A stretch of DNA of 64,000 nt from Pygmaiobacter massiliensis (lineage in GTDB: Bacteria > Bacillota > Clostridia > Oscillospirales > Ruminococcaceae), in contig JALFTI010000019.1 in NCBI GenBank assembly GCA_022778585.1, positions 62,001-126,000 of the forward strand, given 5' to 3'. Under the pieces are notes generated by a model. That model made no database searches. It was not told where the DNA came from and saw only the letters and a program-made list of their open reading frames with translations. This document shows positions 8,733 through 18,181 of the stretch, piece by piece (the stretch's first letter is position 1; every line of letters starts with the position of its first letter). Made by a program: the position numbers and the translations under genes.

Positions 8733-9590
8733 TTATTTTACCAGCATGTTCCAAAAGGCCATCATGGCAGCGGCATCCTCCGCCTGTGTCCCGGCCGATT
8801 CACAGATAATGGTGGGGGAAAGGCCCCTCTCCCAACAAAGCTCCAAAAGCGGCTCAAAATCAGGTCCAAACGCCTGGTCGGCAAAGGTTAGGTGCCGCTT
8901 TTCTCCGCCGGCAGTATACTCAATTTTAGAAAAGTGGACATGAAACCGGCTGGCCCTCTCATCTGCAAGCGCGTCGGCCATCTGGTCCAGCACCCGGGCA
9001 AAATCCTGTTTTTGGGAAAGCCCGCCCTGGGTGCGGGCATTTAAATGCCCAAAATCCACACAAGGGGTAATACGCGGGTCCACTTTGCACAGTGCCAGCA
9101 CCTCTTCCACCGTGCCCAGCTGGTTCACCTTTCCCATTACTTCCGGGCATAAGGTTACATCCGAAAAGCCAGCCTCGTCCAGCGCACAAACCGCGCGGCG
9201 CATGGTATCCAGCGCTTTTTCCAGCGCCTGCTGCCGGCTTTGCTTGCCACAGGAGCCAGAATGAAAGATAACTCTGCTACCGCCCAGGCTTTTCACCGCC
9301 GCGGCGGACTGGAGCAGGTAGTTGATACTGTTGAGGCGTTTGTCCTCTTCCAGACTGGACATGGAAATATAGTAAGGAGCGTGCAGCGAAAAGCGAATAT
9401 TCTTTTTTTGCCCGGCCTGCTGCAGCTTTTTCCCATTCTCTTCACTAAGCCGCACACCGCGGCCACACTGGTACTCAAACGCGTTCAATCCGTGGCCGGC
9501 CAGCCAGTCCGGCACCTGCAAAGTCTTTTTATAGCCAAGCCGGGCAAAGTCTTCCCCCACCCCGGCGGTGCCAAACCGGATCTCACTCAT
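8733..9590 (-). CDS. TIM-barrel endonuclease IV-like AP endonuclease
   Basis: A 285-residue protein of the AP endonuclease family 2 fold. Positions equivalent to endonuclease IV zinc ligands are present: HAPYY, FHSGS, PEVMGK, CVDFGHLNAR, HVHFSKIEY and CESAG, in the expected order along the barrel. Such enzymes cut 5' of abasic sites in base-excision repair. The sequence differs from classic Nfo at several motif neighbours (PEVMGK replaces the usual ENTAGQG), so it belongs to the divergent Firmicutes subgroup and activity is inferred. The ATG at 9590 overlaps the end of yqeG by 8 bp, implying coupled translation. Confidence 0.85.
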   Translation of the reverse strand: MSEIRFGTAGVGEDFARLGYKKTLQVPDWLAGHGLNAFEYQCGRGVRLSEENGKKLQQAGQKKNIRFSLHAPYYISMSSLEEDKRLNSINYLLQSAAAVKSLGGSRVIFHSGSCGKQSRQQALEKALDTMRRAVCALDEAGFSDVTLCPEVMGKVNQLGTVEEVLALCKVDPRITPCVDFGHLNARTQGGLSQKQDFARVLDQMADALADERASRFHVHFSKIEYTAGGEKRHLTFADQAFGPDFEPLLELCWERGLSPTIICESAGTQAEDAAAMMAFWNMLVK

Positions 9591-10092
9591 GGAAAGAGCC
9601 CCCCTTTTTTAAGTAGCGGTGCAAAAACGGCTTTTCCAGGTGGCGGCGCAAAAGAATATCCCACTGAATATCCTCATGGCGCGGCTTTACCAGCAGCATG
9701 GTTATACCATAAAAGTTCGCCGCCAAACAATCGGTAAACAATTGATCGCCCACCATTGCAATCTGGCTTTTGGGCAAACCAAACCGATGCCGGGCAATTC
9801 TAAGGCCGCGGGTAAGCGGCTTCATGCTGAAGGACACACAGCTGAGCCCCAGTTTTTTTGCAAAGGGTTCTACCCGCTTTTTAAAATTGTTGGATGCAAT
9901 GGTCAGTTTAATACCCGCCTTATGCAGGCTTTCCAGCCAGTCCAGCACCTCCTGGGAAACCTCCTGGCTGCCATGGGCAGTCAGGGTATTATCCACATCC
10001 AATACCAATGCCCGAATACCCCGTTTTTTTAAATATTCGGGGGTGATAAGGCTGACCGTGGCAAACAGATCATCCGGTCGGAGAAGAGACAT
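9583..10092 (-). CDS. yqeG: YqeG-family HAD-IIIA phosphatase
   Basis: A 169-residue HAD-superfamily protein. Motif I is DVDNTL (about residues 31-36), motif II is the SN of TIASNN, and motif III/IV is the GDQLFTD segment, all typical of HAD subfamily IIIA phosphatases including B. subtilis YqeG. The physiological substrate is unresolved. The ATG follows AAAGGAG. It sits just downstream of the rpsU terminator and reads into the endonuclease IV-like and M24 peptidase genes. In many Firmicutes yqeG clusters with yqeK and nadD; here those genes lie 5 kb away. Confidence 0.92.
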   Translation of the reverse strand: MSLLRPDDLFATVSLITPEYLKKRGIRALVLDVDNTLTAHGSQEVSQEVLDWLESLHKAGIKLTIASNNFKKRVEPFAKKLGLSCVSFSMKPLTRGLRIARHRFGLPKSQIAMVGDQLFTDCLAANFYGITMLLVKPRHEDIQWDILLRRHLEKPFLHRYLKKGGSFHE

Positions 10093-10145
10093 AGCGGTCT
10101 CCTTTCAAACAGGGCAAAACCTGTACCAAAGCTGGTTTTGCCAAA

Positions 10146-10175
10146 ATCAAAAAGCGGGCCCAAAGGGCCCGCTTT
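10146..10175 (-). terminator. Intrinsic terminator after rpsU
   Basis: Perfect 11-bp arms AAAGCGGGCCC and GGGCCCGCTTT (10151-10161, 10165-10175) with a 3-nt loop, followed on the minus strand by a T-rich run. It lies 27 bp beyond the rpsU stop. Confidence 0.9.
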
Positions 10176-10202
10176 CAGTTGCGTCATCACACGCCGCAGT
10201 GC

Positions 10203-10379
10203 TTATTTATACTTGCGCTTGCGGGCGGCTTCGGACTTTTTCTTGCGTCTTACGGAAGGCTTCTCGTAGCACTCGCGCTTGCGCACTTCCGCCAGAACAC
10301 CAGACCGGGCGCAGGAACGCTTAAAGCGGCGCAGCGCGCTGTCCAGAGATTCATTGTCTTTCACTCGGATTTCCGACAT
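10203..10379 (-). CDS. rpsU: 30S ribosomal protein S21
   Basis: A 58-residue, highly basic protein with the S21 consensus: start [20 protein letters not shown] and a Lys/Arg-rich C-terminal tail ending RKRKYK. The ATG at 10379 follows GGGAGGG; the longer in-frame reading to 10493 lacks a ribosome-binding site and extends through the promoter. It is monocistronic: promoter at 10461-10490 and terminator at 10146-10175. Confidence 0.97.
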   Translation of the reverse strand: MSEIRVKDNESLDSALRRFKRSCARSGVLAEVRKRECYEKPSVRRKKKSEAARKRKYK

Positions 10380-10460
10380 CTTTGTCCCTCCCTTAACATT
10401 GAGGTAGGAGTGACGATTCAGACCGGCAGGCAAAGCCTGCCCTAAACCATCAACAGTAAA

Positions 10461-10490
10461 ATTATACCCTATGCGGCCGGGTCCTGTCAA
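10461..10490 (-). promoter_or_regulatory. Sigma-A-type promoter for rpsU
   Basis: Minus strand: -35 TTGACA (10485-10490, consensus), 18-bp spacer, -10 TATAAT (10461-10466, consensus), followed by a leader of about 75 nt. It lies in the 156-bp gap after leuS. Confidence 0.85.
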
Positions 10491-10535
10491 CACCCATTCC
10501 CCAATTGGATATAAATTTCATAAACGCAGCAGCCA

Positions 10536-13076
10536 TTACTTGGCAGCCAGTGTCACCAACTTGCCCGGCACATAAATTTCCTTTACAATCTGCTTGCCCT
10601 CCAAAAGCGCTGCCACGGCAGTTTGGGCTTTTGCCTGGGCAATGGCTTCTTCTTTGGAAATATCAGCAGGGGCTGCAAAATGGGCACGCACCTTGCCGTT
10701 CAGCTGCACGGCAAGCTCTACCGTTTCCTCTTTGCACTTGGCTTCGTCATAAACCGGCCAGGTGGAATGGGCAATCTGGCCCGCAAAGCCGGCCTGCTGC
10801 CACATCTCTTCGGTCAGGTGCGGAGCAAACGGGTTGAGCAGGGTCAAGTAGGTGGCAAGCTCTGTACGGGTCACGCTGCCGGTGGCCAAAATGTCATTCA
10901 GCAGGGTCATAAGCGCCGCAATGGCGGTGTTCATCTTAAGACCCATAATATCCTCCGACACCTTTTTAATGGTGCGGTGGAATTTGCCCTCCATCTCCTT
11001 GCGGTATCCTTCCTCGCTGGTGAGAACCGACGAAAGGTCAGCCACACGCTCCAAAAAGCGCTTGGAACCTTTGATGGAAGCAGTGTTCCAGGGGGCTGTC
11101 TTTTCAAAATCGCCAATGAACATTTCGTACACCCGCATGGTGTCCGCGCCATATTCGGCCACCACATCATCCGGGTTCACCACATTGCCCAGCGACTTGG
11201 ACATTTTTACCACCGGGTGCTCGGCCATTTCACCGTATTCTTCCACCAGGTGGCCACGGGCGGCCTTTTCGCTGCCGTACTCGGCCACCAGCTTTTTCTG
11301 CTCTTCAGCCGAAAGGTTTGCAAAGTTGTGGGGGTTAAGGCCCAAGATCATACCGTGGCTGGTGCGCTTGGCATATGGTTCCGAATAAGGCACCACGCCA
11401 ATGTCGTACAAAAACTTATGCCAGAAGCGGGAATAGAGCAAATGAAGGGTGGTATGCTCCATACCGCCGTTGTACCAGTCCACCGGGCCCCAGTATTTGA
11501 CCGCCTCGGGGCTGACCAGCTGCTGGTCATTGTGAGGATCCATATAGCGCAGGAAATACCAGGAAGAGCCTGCCCACTGAGGCATGGTATCGGTCTCTCT
11601 TTTAGCTGGGCCGCCGCAGCAGGGGCAGGTAGTATTCACCCATTCGGTGTGGCGGGCCAGCGGACTTTCACCGCCCTCGCCCGGTTCAAAGTCGGTGATT
11701 TCAGGCAAAAGCAGCGGCAGTTCACTTTCCGCAATGGGCTGCCAGCCGCACTTTTCGCAGTAAACCATGGGAATCGGCTCGCCCCAGTACCGCTGGCGGC
11801 TAAAGACCCAATCGCGCAGTTTAAAGTTGGTTTTTTTGCGGCCTTTGCCCTGCTCGGTCAGCCAATCGGCCATTTTTTCCTTGGCTTTCTCCACCGAAAG
11901 CCCGTTCAAAAAGCCGGAATTCACCAAAATACCGGTGTCCACATCGGTATATGCGCCCTTGGTATAGTCATTTTTACCGTCGCTGGAAACCACTTCCAGG
12001 ATCGGCAGACCAAATTTTGTGGCAAATTCCCAGTCGCGGGAGTCGTGGGCGGGCACGCCCATAACCGCGCCGGTACCGTAGGTGGCCAGCACATAATCGG
12101 AGATAAAGATGGGCAATTCATGACCGCAAACCGGGTCGATGGCCGTTACGCCATCCAGCTTGACGCCGGTTTTTTCCTTGGCCAGCTCGGTACGCTCAAA
12201 ATCACTTTTAGCGGCAGCTTTGGCCTGGTATTCTTTTACCTCGTCTGCATTTTTAATTAGCCCCGCTTCCAGCCATTTTTTAATAAAGGCATGTTCCGGG
12301 CTAACAACCATATAGCTGCACCCATACAAAGTATCGCAGCGGGTGGTGTAAACGGTAAGGGTATCGCCTGCCGAAGTGCCAAAATCAATTTCGGCGCCAT
12401 AGCTGCGGCCAATCCAGTTTTTCTGCTGGGTGCTCACACGGTCCAAAAAGTCCACCGTCTCCAGGTCGTCGATGAGACGGTCGGCATAGTCGGTAATCTT
12501 CAGCATCCACTGGCTTTTTACCTTATGGATCACCTCGCCATGGCAGCGCTCGCAGGTGCCGTTTACCACCTCTTCATTGGCCAACACCACCTTGCAACTG
12601 GTGCACCAGTTTACATTCATTTCCTTTTTGTAGGCAAGGCCATGCTTATACAGCTGCAGGAAAATCCACTGGGTCCATTTATAATAGTTGGGATCGGTGG
12701 TGTTAATCTCACGGTCCCAGTCAAAGGAAAGGCCCAGTGCTTTCAGCTGGCTTTTAAACCGCTGTACATTGTTGTGGGTCACAATCTCCGGGTGAATATG
12801 GTTTTTCATCGCGAAGTTTTCAGTGGGCAGACCAAAGGCGTCCCAGCCCATGGGATACATAACATTGTAGCCCTCCAACCGCTTTTTGCGGGCTACAATA
12901 TCCAGCGCTGTATAGCTGCGGGGGTGTCCCACATGCAGCCCTGCAGCCGAAGGATACGGAAATTCCACCAAAGCATAAAACTTGGGCAGCGTATAATCCT
13001 GCTTGGCCGCAAAGGTCTTTTCATCCTCCCAGACCTTTTGCCATTTAGCCTCTACCGCCTTGAAATCATACTTCAC
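10536..13076 (-). CDS. leuS: Leucyl-tRNA synthetase
   Basis: An 846-residue class I aminoacyl-tRNA synthetase charging tRNA-Leu. The HIGH-type signature is [16 protein letters not shown] near residues 40-55; the KMSKS loop is intact ([12 protein letters not shown]). The editing CP1 domain (TTRCDTLYG, and [17 protein letters not shown]) and a zinc-binding cluster ([14 protein letters not shown]) are visible. I chose the GTG at 13076, nine bases after GAGGAG; the TTG at 13085 is immediately next to the SD and too close. It lies 55 bp after rsfS and is probably cotranscribed. No T-box was found before it. Confidence 0.97.
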   Translation of the reverse strand: MKYDFKAVEAKWQKVWEDEKTFAAKQDYTLPKFYALVEFPYPSAAGLHVGHPRSYTALDIVARKKRLEGYNVMYPMGWDAFGLPTENFAMKNHIHPEIVTHNNVQRFKSQLKALGLSFDWDREINTTDPNYYKWTQWIFLQLYKHGLAYKKEMNVNWCTSCKVVLANEEVVNGTCERCHGEVIHKVKSQWMLKITDYADRLIDDLETVDFLDRVSTQQKNWIGRSYGAEIDFGTSAGDTLTVYTTRCDTLYGCSYMVVSPEHAFIKKWLEAGLIKNADEVKEYQAKAAAKSDFERTELAKEKTGVKLDGVTAIDPVCGHELPIFISDYVLATYGTGAVMGVPAHDSRDWEFATKFGLPILEVVSSDGKNDYTKGAYTDVDTGILVNSGFLNGLSVEKAKEKMADWLTEQGKGRKKTNFKLRDWVFSRQRYWGEPIPMVYCEKCGWQPIAESELPLLLPEITDFEPGEGGESPLARHTEWVNTTCPCCGGPAKRETDTMPQWAGSSWYFLRYMDPHNDQQLVSPEAVKYWGPVDWYNGGMEHTTLHLLYSRFWHKFLYDIGVVPYSEPYAKRTSHGMILGLNPHNFANLSAEEQKKLVAEYGSEKAARGHLVEEYGEMAEHPVVKMSKSLGNVVNPDDVVAEYGADTMRVYEMFIGDFEKTAPWNTASIKGSKRFLERVADLSSVLTSEEGYRKEMEGKFHRTIKKVSEDIMGLKMNTAIAALMTLLNDILATGSVTRTELATYLTLLNPFAPHLTEEMWQQAGFAGQIAHSTWPVYDEAKCKEETVELAVQLNGKVRAHFAAPADISKEEAIAQAKAQTAVAALLEGKQIVKEIYVPGKLVTLAAK

Positions 13077-13131
13077 GACTCTCAACTCCTCAAAAAACTA
13101 TCTTGCAACGACCTGATTGTGTCAGCAACCA

Positions 13132-13482
13132 TCAGTCTTCCAGTGGAATTTCCACCTCGGTGGCATCTGCCCACAAATGTTCCAGGTCATAAAATTCGCG
13201 TGTTTCCGGGTAAAAAATGTGCATAATAACCCCGCCGTAATCCAGCACAATCCAATTGCGAGAGTCCACACCTTCCCGGCGCAGCGGTTTTTGACCCGCC
13301 TGCTCCAATTGAAACTCCACCTCGTCGGCCAATGCCCGCACCTGGGTGGAGGAGGTACCGGTGGCAATGACAAAATAATCACACATTACGGTCAAATCTT
13401 CGACCTTCAAAACCCGGACATCCTTCGCTTTTTTCGAATCCAGCACCCGGGCCGCCATAGTGGCAAGCTGTAAAGAAGTCAT
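13132..13482 (-). CDS. rsfS: Ribosome silencing factor RsfS
   Basis: A 116-residue protein of the Iojap/RsfS family, which binds L14 and blocks subunit joining in starvation. Conserved segments include the stretch DYFVIATGTSSTQVRAL, the GxDSRNWIVLDYGGVIMHIF core and the YDLEHLW C-terminus. The ATG at 13482 follows AAAGGA; the in-frame extension to 13539 overlaps the LCP gene and has no SD. The order LCP-rsfS-leuS downstream of nadD-yqeK matches the common Firmicutes cluster. Confidence 0.95.
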   Translation of the reverse strand: MTSLQLATMAARVLDSKKAKDVRVLKVEDLTVMCDYFVIATGTSSTQVRALADEVEFQLEQAGQKPLRREGVDSRNWIVLDYGGVIMHIFYPETREFYDLEHLWADATEVEIPLED

Positions 13483-13508
13483 ACCATTATCCTTTCTGTC
13501 AAGCTTTA

Positions 13509-14729
13509 TCAGGGGGCCGTCACGCTGTCCTCTCCCCACACAGCAGTACCCGAATCAATCGAATCCATCGACTGTACCGTGCCGGAAGATTGTGTCGTGT
13601 TTGCAATCTCAATGCAGCCCAATTCGTCGGCCGAAACCGGGTCCGAATACGGGCGAAAATAGGTATTCAGCATCTGCGCCGCTTCTTCCTTGTGCACGCT
13701 TACCACCGAAAGCCCATTATAATTTGTGGGCTCGCAGGGCAAGGTCATCATGGTGATGGCATCGCTTGAAACACCGCGCACCTTAAAGGCCAGCGCGCAC
13801 ATCCGCAAAAGGCCAATATCCGTCTGCACATACTGAATATAAGCGGGCATAACCTTAATGATATCCCGCATGGGAATCTCTTTAAAGGTTTTAAGCAAAG
13901 CGGAATACATGTACCGCTGCATCTCCAGCCGGCCAATATCCGCATTGGAATAGTTATGCCGCTGGCGCACCATAAACTCGGCAGTGGCGCCGTCCAGCCG
14001 CTGAACCCCGGCTTCCAGAGTGTTGCCATAGTCGTCGGTAATATCAAACGGAATGGTCACATCTATGCCGCCCAGCGCATCAATTACAGCCTTAAAGGCA
14101 TCCATATCAATGGTGACATAATAGTCCACCGGCAAAGAAAACTGGTCCCAAATAACCTGGGCCAGGTTTGCAATGGCAGGTTCCTGGTCCCCCATACGGG
14201 CCACAGCGTTAATTTTTCCGGTTCCGCCGGTGGGCACCTCGCTGCCCACATAGGTGTCGCGGGGAATCTGCAGCATATTGATGGTATTGGCCTTGGTGTC
14301 GTACAGCACATACAGCACCACATCGGTCATGCCCATGCCGTTTGAATAATCCCGTCCTTCTTCATAATCGATGCCGGCGCACAATATGGCAACCGCACTG
14401 CCTTCACTGCCGGGAATGGTGGAAGGCAGGCTGCCGCCCCCGCCGGTTACCAGGCGGTTGAGCAAAAAGTACGCCCCGCCCAGCACCAATACCAAAACCA
14501 GTGCAAGGCTGACTAGCCGGCGGGGCCATCTTCTGCGCCGCTTCGGCTTTGTTTTTCGCACCTCGTCGTACTGCCGGTTCTGGGGTCTGGTACGCTTTGG
14601 CTGGGCCTGGCTGTACGCGCTGTGCTGGCGGGGCTGCTCCTGATACGGACTGCGGCGCGCACCAGCAGAAGTTTGTCGGCGGTTTTCTTCCGGGTGGTAG
14701 TAGGGATTTGTATTCTTTTTCATATGCAT
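13509..14729 (-). CDS. LytR-CpsA-Psr (LCP) family protein
   Basis: A 406-residue membrane-anchored protein. Residues 1-70 are a Lys/Arg/Gln-rich cytoplasmic tail, then one membrane helix at about 72-91, then an extracytoplasmic LCP domain. Family segments include the IPRDTYV motif, GGIDVTIPFDI, and RQRHNYSNADIGRLEMQRYM, with conserved Arg and Asp residues that bind polyprenyl pyrophosphate. LCP enzymes transfer lipid-linked anionic glycopolymers to peptidoglycan. Two ATGs (14729 and 14723) are close together; AAGG overlaps the stop of yqeK. It lies within the nadD-yqeK-LCP-rsfS run. Confidence 0.92.
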   Translation of the reverse strand: MHMKKNTNPYYHPEENRRQTSAGARRSPYQEQPRQHSAYSQAQPKRTRPQNRQYDEVRKTKPKRRRRWPRRLVSLALVLVLVLGGAYFLLNRLVTGGGGSLPSTIPGSEGSAVAILCAGIDYEEGRDYSNGMGMTDVVLYVLYDTKANTINMLQIPRDTYVGSEVPTGGTGKINAVARMGDQEPAIANLAQVIWDQFSLPVDYYVTIDMDAFKAVIDALGGIDVTIPFDITDDYGNTLEAGVQRLDGATAEFMVRQRHNYSNADIGRLEMQRYMYSALLKTFKEIPMRDIIKVMPAYIQYVQTDIGLLRMCALAFKVRGVSSDAITMMTLPCEPTNYNGLSVVSVHKEEAAQMLNTYFRPYSDPVSADELGCIEIANTTQSSGTVQSMDSIDSGTAVWGEDSVTAP

Positions 14730-14742
14730 ATTCTGCCGCGCC

Positions 14743-15321
14743 TTACAGCGTGGCGCGGTACTGCTCCTTCATCCATTCCAGGGCAGCGGCACTATCCGGA
14801 TCGATTGGGCGCTTTTCCTCTTTCAGCCAGCGCAGACTGTAAGATAACGCTTTGATAAAAGCGCGATCCAGGTCCTGTTCCAGAATCTGGCGCAGCTCGT
14901 CCACTTCCTGGTAAGTTCTTTCTTCTGAGCACATATCGGCCATATAAATAATTTTTTCCAGCAAGGTCATGCCGGCATGGCCGGATGTATGCCAGCGCAC
15001 CGCCCCCAAGATCTCCTCGTCCTGAATATCCAGTTCTTCTTTCAGGTAGACCATGGCGGCTGCAGCGTGCCAAACGCCGGTTGGCTTTTTTTCAGCGTTA
15101 TCAGTCATTATAGCATGCTCGTGCAGCATCTGCAACAGTTCCTGCTTGGGCTTTTCCTTGCAAATGTCGTGTAAAAGGCCGGCAATTTCAGCCTTTTGGG
15201 GATCTGCACCGTACCGGACAGCCAGTTTTTTGGCCAGCCGCGCCACATTGACAGTATGGGTATACCGCTTTTCGCTCAGGTTTCGCTTAGCCAGTTTTTT
15301 ACAGTATGCAGCATCTACCAT
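14743..15321 (-). CDS. yqeK: YqeK-type HD-domain nucleoside tetraphosphate hydrolase
   Basis: A 192-residue HD-superfamily protein. The N-terminal HTxxVA segment (HTVNVARLAKKLAV), HDxxKE (LLHDICKE) and a later RWHTSG histidine provide the metal site. YqeK homologues hydrolyse diadenosine tetraphosphate symmetrically to ADP. The start is ATG after GGGGAA. It begins 2 bp after nadD and ends 13 bp before the LCP gene, so it is one transcript with these neighbours. Confidence 0.94.
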   Translation of the reverse strand: MVDAAYCKKLAKRNLSEKRYTHTVNVARLAKKLAVRYGADPQKAEIAGLLHDICKEKPKQELLQMLHEHAIMTDNAEKKPTGVWHAAAAMVYLKEELDIQDEEILGAVRWHTSGHAGMTLLEKIIYMADMCSEERTYQEVDELRQILEQDLDRAFIKALSYSLRWLKEEKRPIDPDSAAALEWMKEQYRATL

Positions 15322-15323
15322 TT

Positions 15324-15941
15324 TTATCTTTTCCCCTTTGCCTGCAATATTTGGTACAGATGATGACGGCGCACGGTGCGCTGCGCACTATCGGGCAGCC
15401 AGGGAGAAATATCTTCCCCCTTTGCCGCTTTTTCCCGAAGCTCGCTGGAGGAAAGCTTCAACACCTGAGCCGGCACAAACAGCACCTTGCCACCTGCCTG
15501 TTCCAGCAACCGGATCGCCGGCTGCATAGCGGCAGTTTCATCGTCATCTCTGCTTTGCGCTACCAACACCACCTGCTGCAGCAGCCACTGCCAGCGGTAC
15601 CATTGGGTAAAGCTTAGCAGCATATCGCTGCCCATGGCCAGGTAAATTTCGGCACCCTGATATTTTTTTTGCAGATACTCCACCGTCTGGGCCGTGTAGC
15701 TTTTTCCCGGGCGGCTGATTTCGTACCGGCTGCGGCGGACCCGCTGATCCAGCTTTAAAAAATCGGCGCACATGGCAAACCGCAGCTCGCCGCTGGTTCC
15801 AAACGCCCGCTTATGGGGCGGCAAACCTGCCGGCATAACCAGCACCAGATCCGGCTGCACTGCCGCTATGGCATGCTTAAGCAGCTGCATATGGCCTATA
15901 TGGGGCGGGTCGAAGGTACCGCCAAATAATAGCAATTTCAC
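15324..15941 (-). CDS. nadD: Nicotinate-nucleotide adenylyltransferase
   Basis: A 205-residue nucleotidyltransferase that adenylates NaMN in NAD synthesis. The GGTFDPPHIGH motif at residues 8-18 and the C-terminal SSSELREKAAKG (ISSTxxR-like) motif are diagnostic. The start is GTG at 15941, preceded by a GGGGGG stretch. yqeK follows directly; yhbY lies 161 bp upstream. Confidence 0.95.
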   Translation of the reverse strand: MKLLLFGGTFDPPHIGHMQLLKHAIAAVQPDLVLVMPAGLPPHKRAFGTSGELRFAMCADFLKLDQRVRRSRYEISRPGKSYTAQTVEYLQKKYQGAEIYLAMGSDMLLSFTQWYRWQWLLQQVVLVAQSRDDDETAAMQPAIRLLEQAGGKVLFVPAQVLKLSSSELREKAAKGEDISPWLPDSAQRTVRRHHLYQILQAKGKR

Positions 15942-15976
15942 AAACCGCCCCCCTTTCCAGATGCATTTTCACAAAT

Positions 15977-15994
15977 TGCCGGCATACGCCGGCA
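15977..15994. repeat. Perfect small hairpin between yhbY and nadD
   Basis: Arms TGCCGGC and GCCGGCA around ATAC in the 161-bp gap. On the minus strand it is followed by AATTTGTG rather than a true T-run, so at best it is a weak terminator for yhbY. Nothing else was seen in this gap. Confidence 0.35.
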
Positions 15995-16102
15995 CAAACC
16001 AAATGCCGTTCTGCCTTTCATCCGCCTGCCTGCCTTTTAAGGCCAAAACGCCGCGGCAAATTTTTACACCGCTATTACGCCGCTATTTTACAAAAGCGCC
16101 TT

Positions 16103-16408
16103 TTATTTTGCGCTTGCCAAAAGTTCGGCATAGGCGCTGTCTTTGGGCTTTTGTTTAAACAACACAAACCGCCCGCCAATCACCTGCACCACATCGCAGC
16201 CGGTTTTCTGCGCCAAAAGTGCGGCTGCTTCCTTTGCCGTATAGCTGCTGGTCTCCAGCACCTTCATTTTAATCAGCTCCCGCGCGGCCAGGCAGTCGGC
16301 GGTGGATTGGACGAGAGCTTCGTCTATTTCTCCCTTACCCACCTGAAAAACCACTTCCAGATTATTTGCCTTGGCACGCAAAAGAGCGCGCTGTTTGCTT
16401 GTAAGCAT
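16103..16408 (-). CDS. yhbY: YhbY/CRS1-YhbY RNA-binding protein
   Basis: A 101-residue single-domain CRM protein. The start LTSKQRALLRAKANNL, the GKGE segment (QVGKGEIDEAL), and the C-terminal GRFVLFKQ are family hallmarks. YhbY associates with pre-50S particles and assists ribosome assembly. The ATG follows AAAGGA. It lies between rdgB (81 bp away) and nadD; in other Firmicutes it likewise precedes nadD. Confidence 0.94.
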   Translation of the reverse strand: MLTSKQRALLRAKANNLEVVFQVGKGEIDEALVQSTADCLAARELIKMKVLETSSYTAKEAAALLAQKTGCDVVQVIGGRFVLFKQKPKDSAYAELLASAK

Positions 16409-16445
16409 TGGTTTCTTCCTTTCTTTTTGCGGTCTTTGTGCAAAA

Positions 16446-16481
16446 CGGCCTGCTTTTTTTAAAAATTGCCTGCACAGGCCG
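16446..16481 (-). terminator. Probable terminator after rdgB
   Basis: Just beyond the rdgB stop, a 5-bp hairpin GCCTG-CAGGC (16468-16479) is followed on the minus strand by ATTTTT. A larger alternative stem pairs CGGCCTG with CAGGCCG (16446-16452, 16475-16481). The two overlap, and strength is uncertain. Confidence 0.5.
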
Positions 16482-16488
16482 CTTTTTA

Positions 16489-17127
16489 TTAAACTTGCTG
16501 TTCCAAAAGCTTAAAAAGTTCCTGCTCCATCCGCCGCATGGCGTTGCCCCGGTGGCTGATGGCATCTTTTTCCTGGTCGGTCAGCTGCGCATAGCTGCGC
16601 TTTTGGGTATTGGCACAGGTTGTACCGTCCGGCAGACCCACCTCGTCGGGAATAAAAATAGGGTCGTAGCCGAACCCATTTGTGCCGTGCCGTTCAAAAG
16701 CTACCATGCCCGGGCATTCCCCCAGATAAATGGCATTTTTGCCGCCGGGCAGATATACGCACACAGCTGACACAAATTTTGCCTGCCGTTCACCCGGCGC
16801 CACCTGGGCCAATGCGGCAAGCAGCTTGTCGTTATTGGCTTCATCATCCCCGTGGCGGCCGCAATACCGGGCAGAATATACCCCCGGCGCGCCGCCCAGC
16901 GCCTTTACCATCAGGCCGGAGTCATCGGCAATGGTGGGCATGCCGCACACCTGGCAGATGGCCTTTGCCTTGATGAGTGCATTCTCGCTGAAAGTTTCAC
17001 CGGTCTCTTCCGGCTCCAGCATAATTCCCAGTTCTTTTTGGCTTTTTACGGTATGGCCCTGCCGCTGCAGAATACGGCGGATCTCTTTCAGCTTTCCGGC
17101 ATTACCGGTTGCCGCACAAAATTCCAT
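16489..17127 (-). CDS. rdgB: RdgB/HAM1 non-canonical purine NTP pyrophosphatase
   Basis: A 212-residue enzyme that hydrolyses dITP/XTP to the monophosphates, preventing mutagenic incorporation. The ATGNAGKLKEI start, the TADDSGL motif (IADDSGLMVKALGGAPGVYSAR) and the NGFGYDPIF segment match the family. The ATG follows AAAGGAG. It begins 4 bp after the ftsY stop, so the two are very probably cotranscribed, and it ends at a likely terminator. Confidence 0.96.
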   Translation of the reverse strand: MEFCAATGNAGKLKEIRRILQRQGHTVKSQKELGIMLEPEETGETFSENALIKAKAICQVCGMPTIADDSGLMVKALGGAPGVYSARYCGRHGDDEANNDKLLAALAQVAPGERQAKFVSAVCVYLPGGKNAIYLGECPGMVAFERHGTNGFGYDPIFIPDEVGLPDGTTCANTQKRSYAQLTDQEKDAISHRGNAMRRMEQELFKLLEQQV

Positions 17128-17131
17128 AGGT

Positions 17132-18040
17132 TCACTCCTTTATAAACAGGGCCTGGGTAAAGCCTTTGGGGTCAAATTCCATCAGGTCATCCACGCCTTC
17201 CCCTACGCCGACAAACCGCACCGGCAGCCCCAGCTTCTGCTTAACCGAAAGCACGCTGCCGCCCTTGGCTGTTCCGTCCAGCTTGGTGAGAATAATGCCG
17301 GTGGCGCCGGCTGCCTCCACAAACTGGGCAGCCTGATTGATGGCATTCTGGCCGGTAATGGCATCCAGCACCAGCAGGGTTTCCAAGGTGGCGTCGCCGC
17401 AGGCCTTTTTCACTACGCGGCTGATTTTGGCCAGCTCCTCCATTAACCCTTTCTTATTGTGCAGCCGGCCAGCCGTATCGCAAATAACCAAATCGTATTC
17501 TCTGGCACTGGCCGACTGCACGGCATCAAAAATAACCGAAGCCGGGTCGGCCCCTTCGCCGTGGGCCACAATGGGGACCTGAATGCGGTCCGCCCAGATG
17601 GAAAGCTGCTCGGCCGCAGCAGCACGGAAGGTGTCGCCCGCAGCCAGCATAACCCGCTTGCCCTGCCCTTTGTACAGGTTGGCAAGCTTTGCAATGGAGG
17701 TGGTTTTGCCCACCCCGTTTACCCCAATTACCAGAATAACCGCCGGCTTTCCGGTCAGCACAAACGCCTCTTCGGGGGTCATCATCTGCTCAATTAAGCC
17801 CTTAAGCGCCTCCAGCGCTTCGGCGCCGGTTTTCAGGTGGTTTTTTCGCACCTGCTGTTTCAGATCTTCCACCAGCTGCTCGGCCACCTCAATGCCAGTA
17901 TCCGCCAGCACCAGCTGTTCCAACAGATCCTCATACAGATCGTCATCGATCCGGTCTGCGTTTTCCATCTCACCGATGGACCCAAAAATTGCCTGGCGGG
18001 TTTTGGCAAGCCCCGCCCCCAGTTTTTCAAAAAAGCCCAT
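17132..18040 (-). CDS. ftsY: Signal recognition particle receptor FtsY
   Basis: A 302-residue SRP GTPase that docks SRP-ribosome complexes at the membrane. G1 is [11 protein letters not shown]2 is [12 protein letters not shown]3 is DTAGR, G4 is TKLDG, and the closing loop is VGEGVDDL. The NG domain occupies nearly the whole protein; the acidic A domain is almost absent, as in many Firmicutes. I chose the ATG at 18040 after GGGAGG rather than the GTG at 18061, which lies upstream of that SD. It is separated from smc by 141 bp with no clear terminator. Confidence 0.95.
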   Translation of the reverse strand: MGFFEKLGAGLAKTRQAIFGSIGEMENADRIDDDLYEDLLEQLVLADTGIEVAEQLVEDLKQQVRKNHLKTGAEALEALKGLIEQMMTPEEAFVLTGKPAVILVIGVNGVGKTTSIAKLANLYKGQGKRVMLAAGDTFRAAAAEQLSIWADRIQVPIVAHGEGADPASVIFDAVQSASAREYDLVICDTAGRLHNKKGLMEELAKISRVVKKACGDATLETLLVLDAITGQNAINQAAQFVEAAGATGIILTKLDGTAKGGSVLSVKQKLGLPVRFVGVGEGVDDLMEFDPKGFTQALFIKE

Positions 18041-18181
18041 GGGGTCCTCCCTTTTTTTCACAAATCAAAAGCCCCGCAAAAATTTTCGAGGTTGTGCCGC
18101 TGCCACCTTTAAGAGGCGGCTGTGCCGGGCATTTTATTTTACTGTATTCCTATAGGAATTGCGACACATTGTTTTTAACCC

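Noticed and set aside
10623-12260. 545-codon open frame on the plus strand
   Set aside because: It is antisense to leuS, whose catalytic motifs and length are complete; the frame has no SD or recognisable protein features.
13077-13085. TTG at 13085 as leuS start
   Set aside because: It directly follows the SD with no spacing; the GTG at 13076 is correctly placed.
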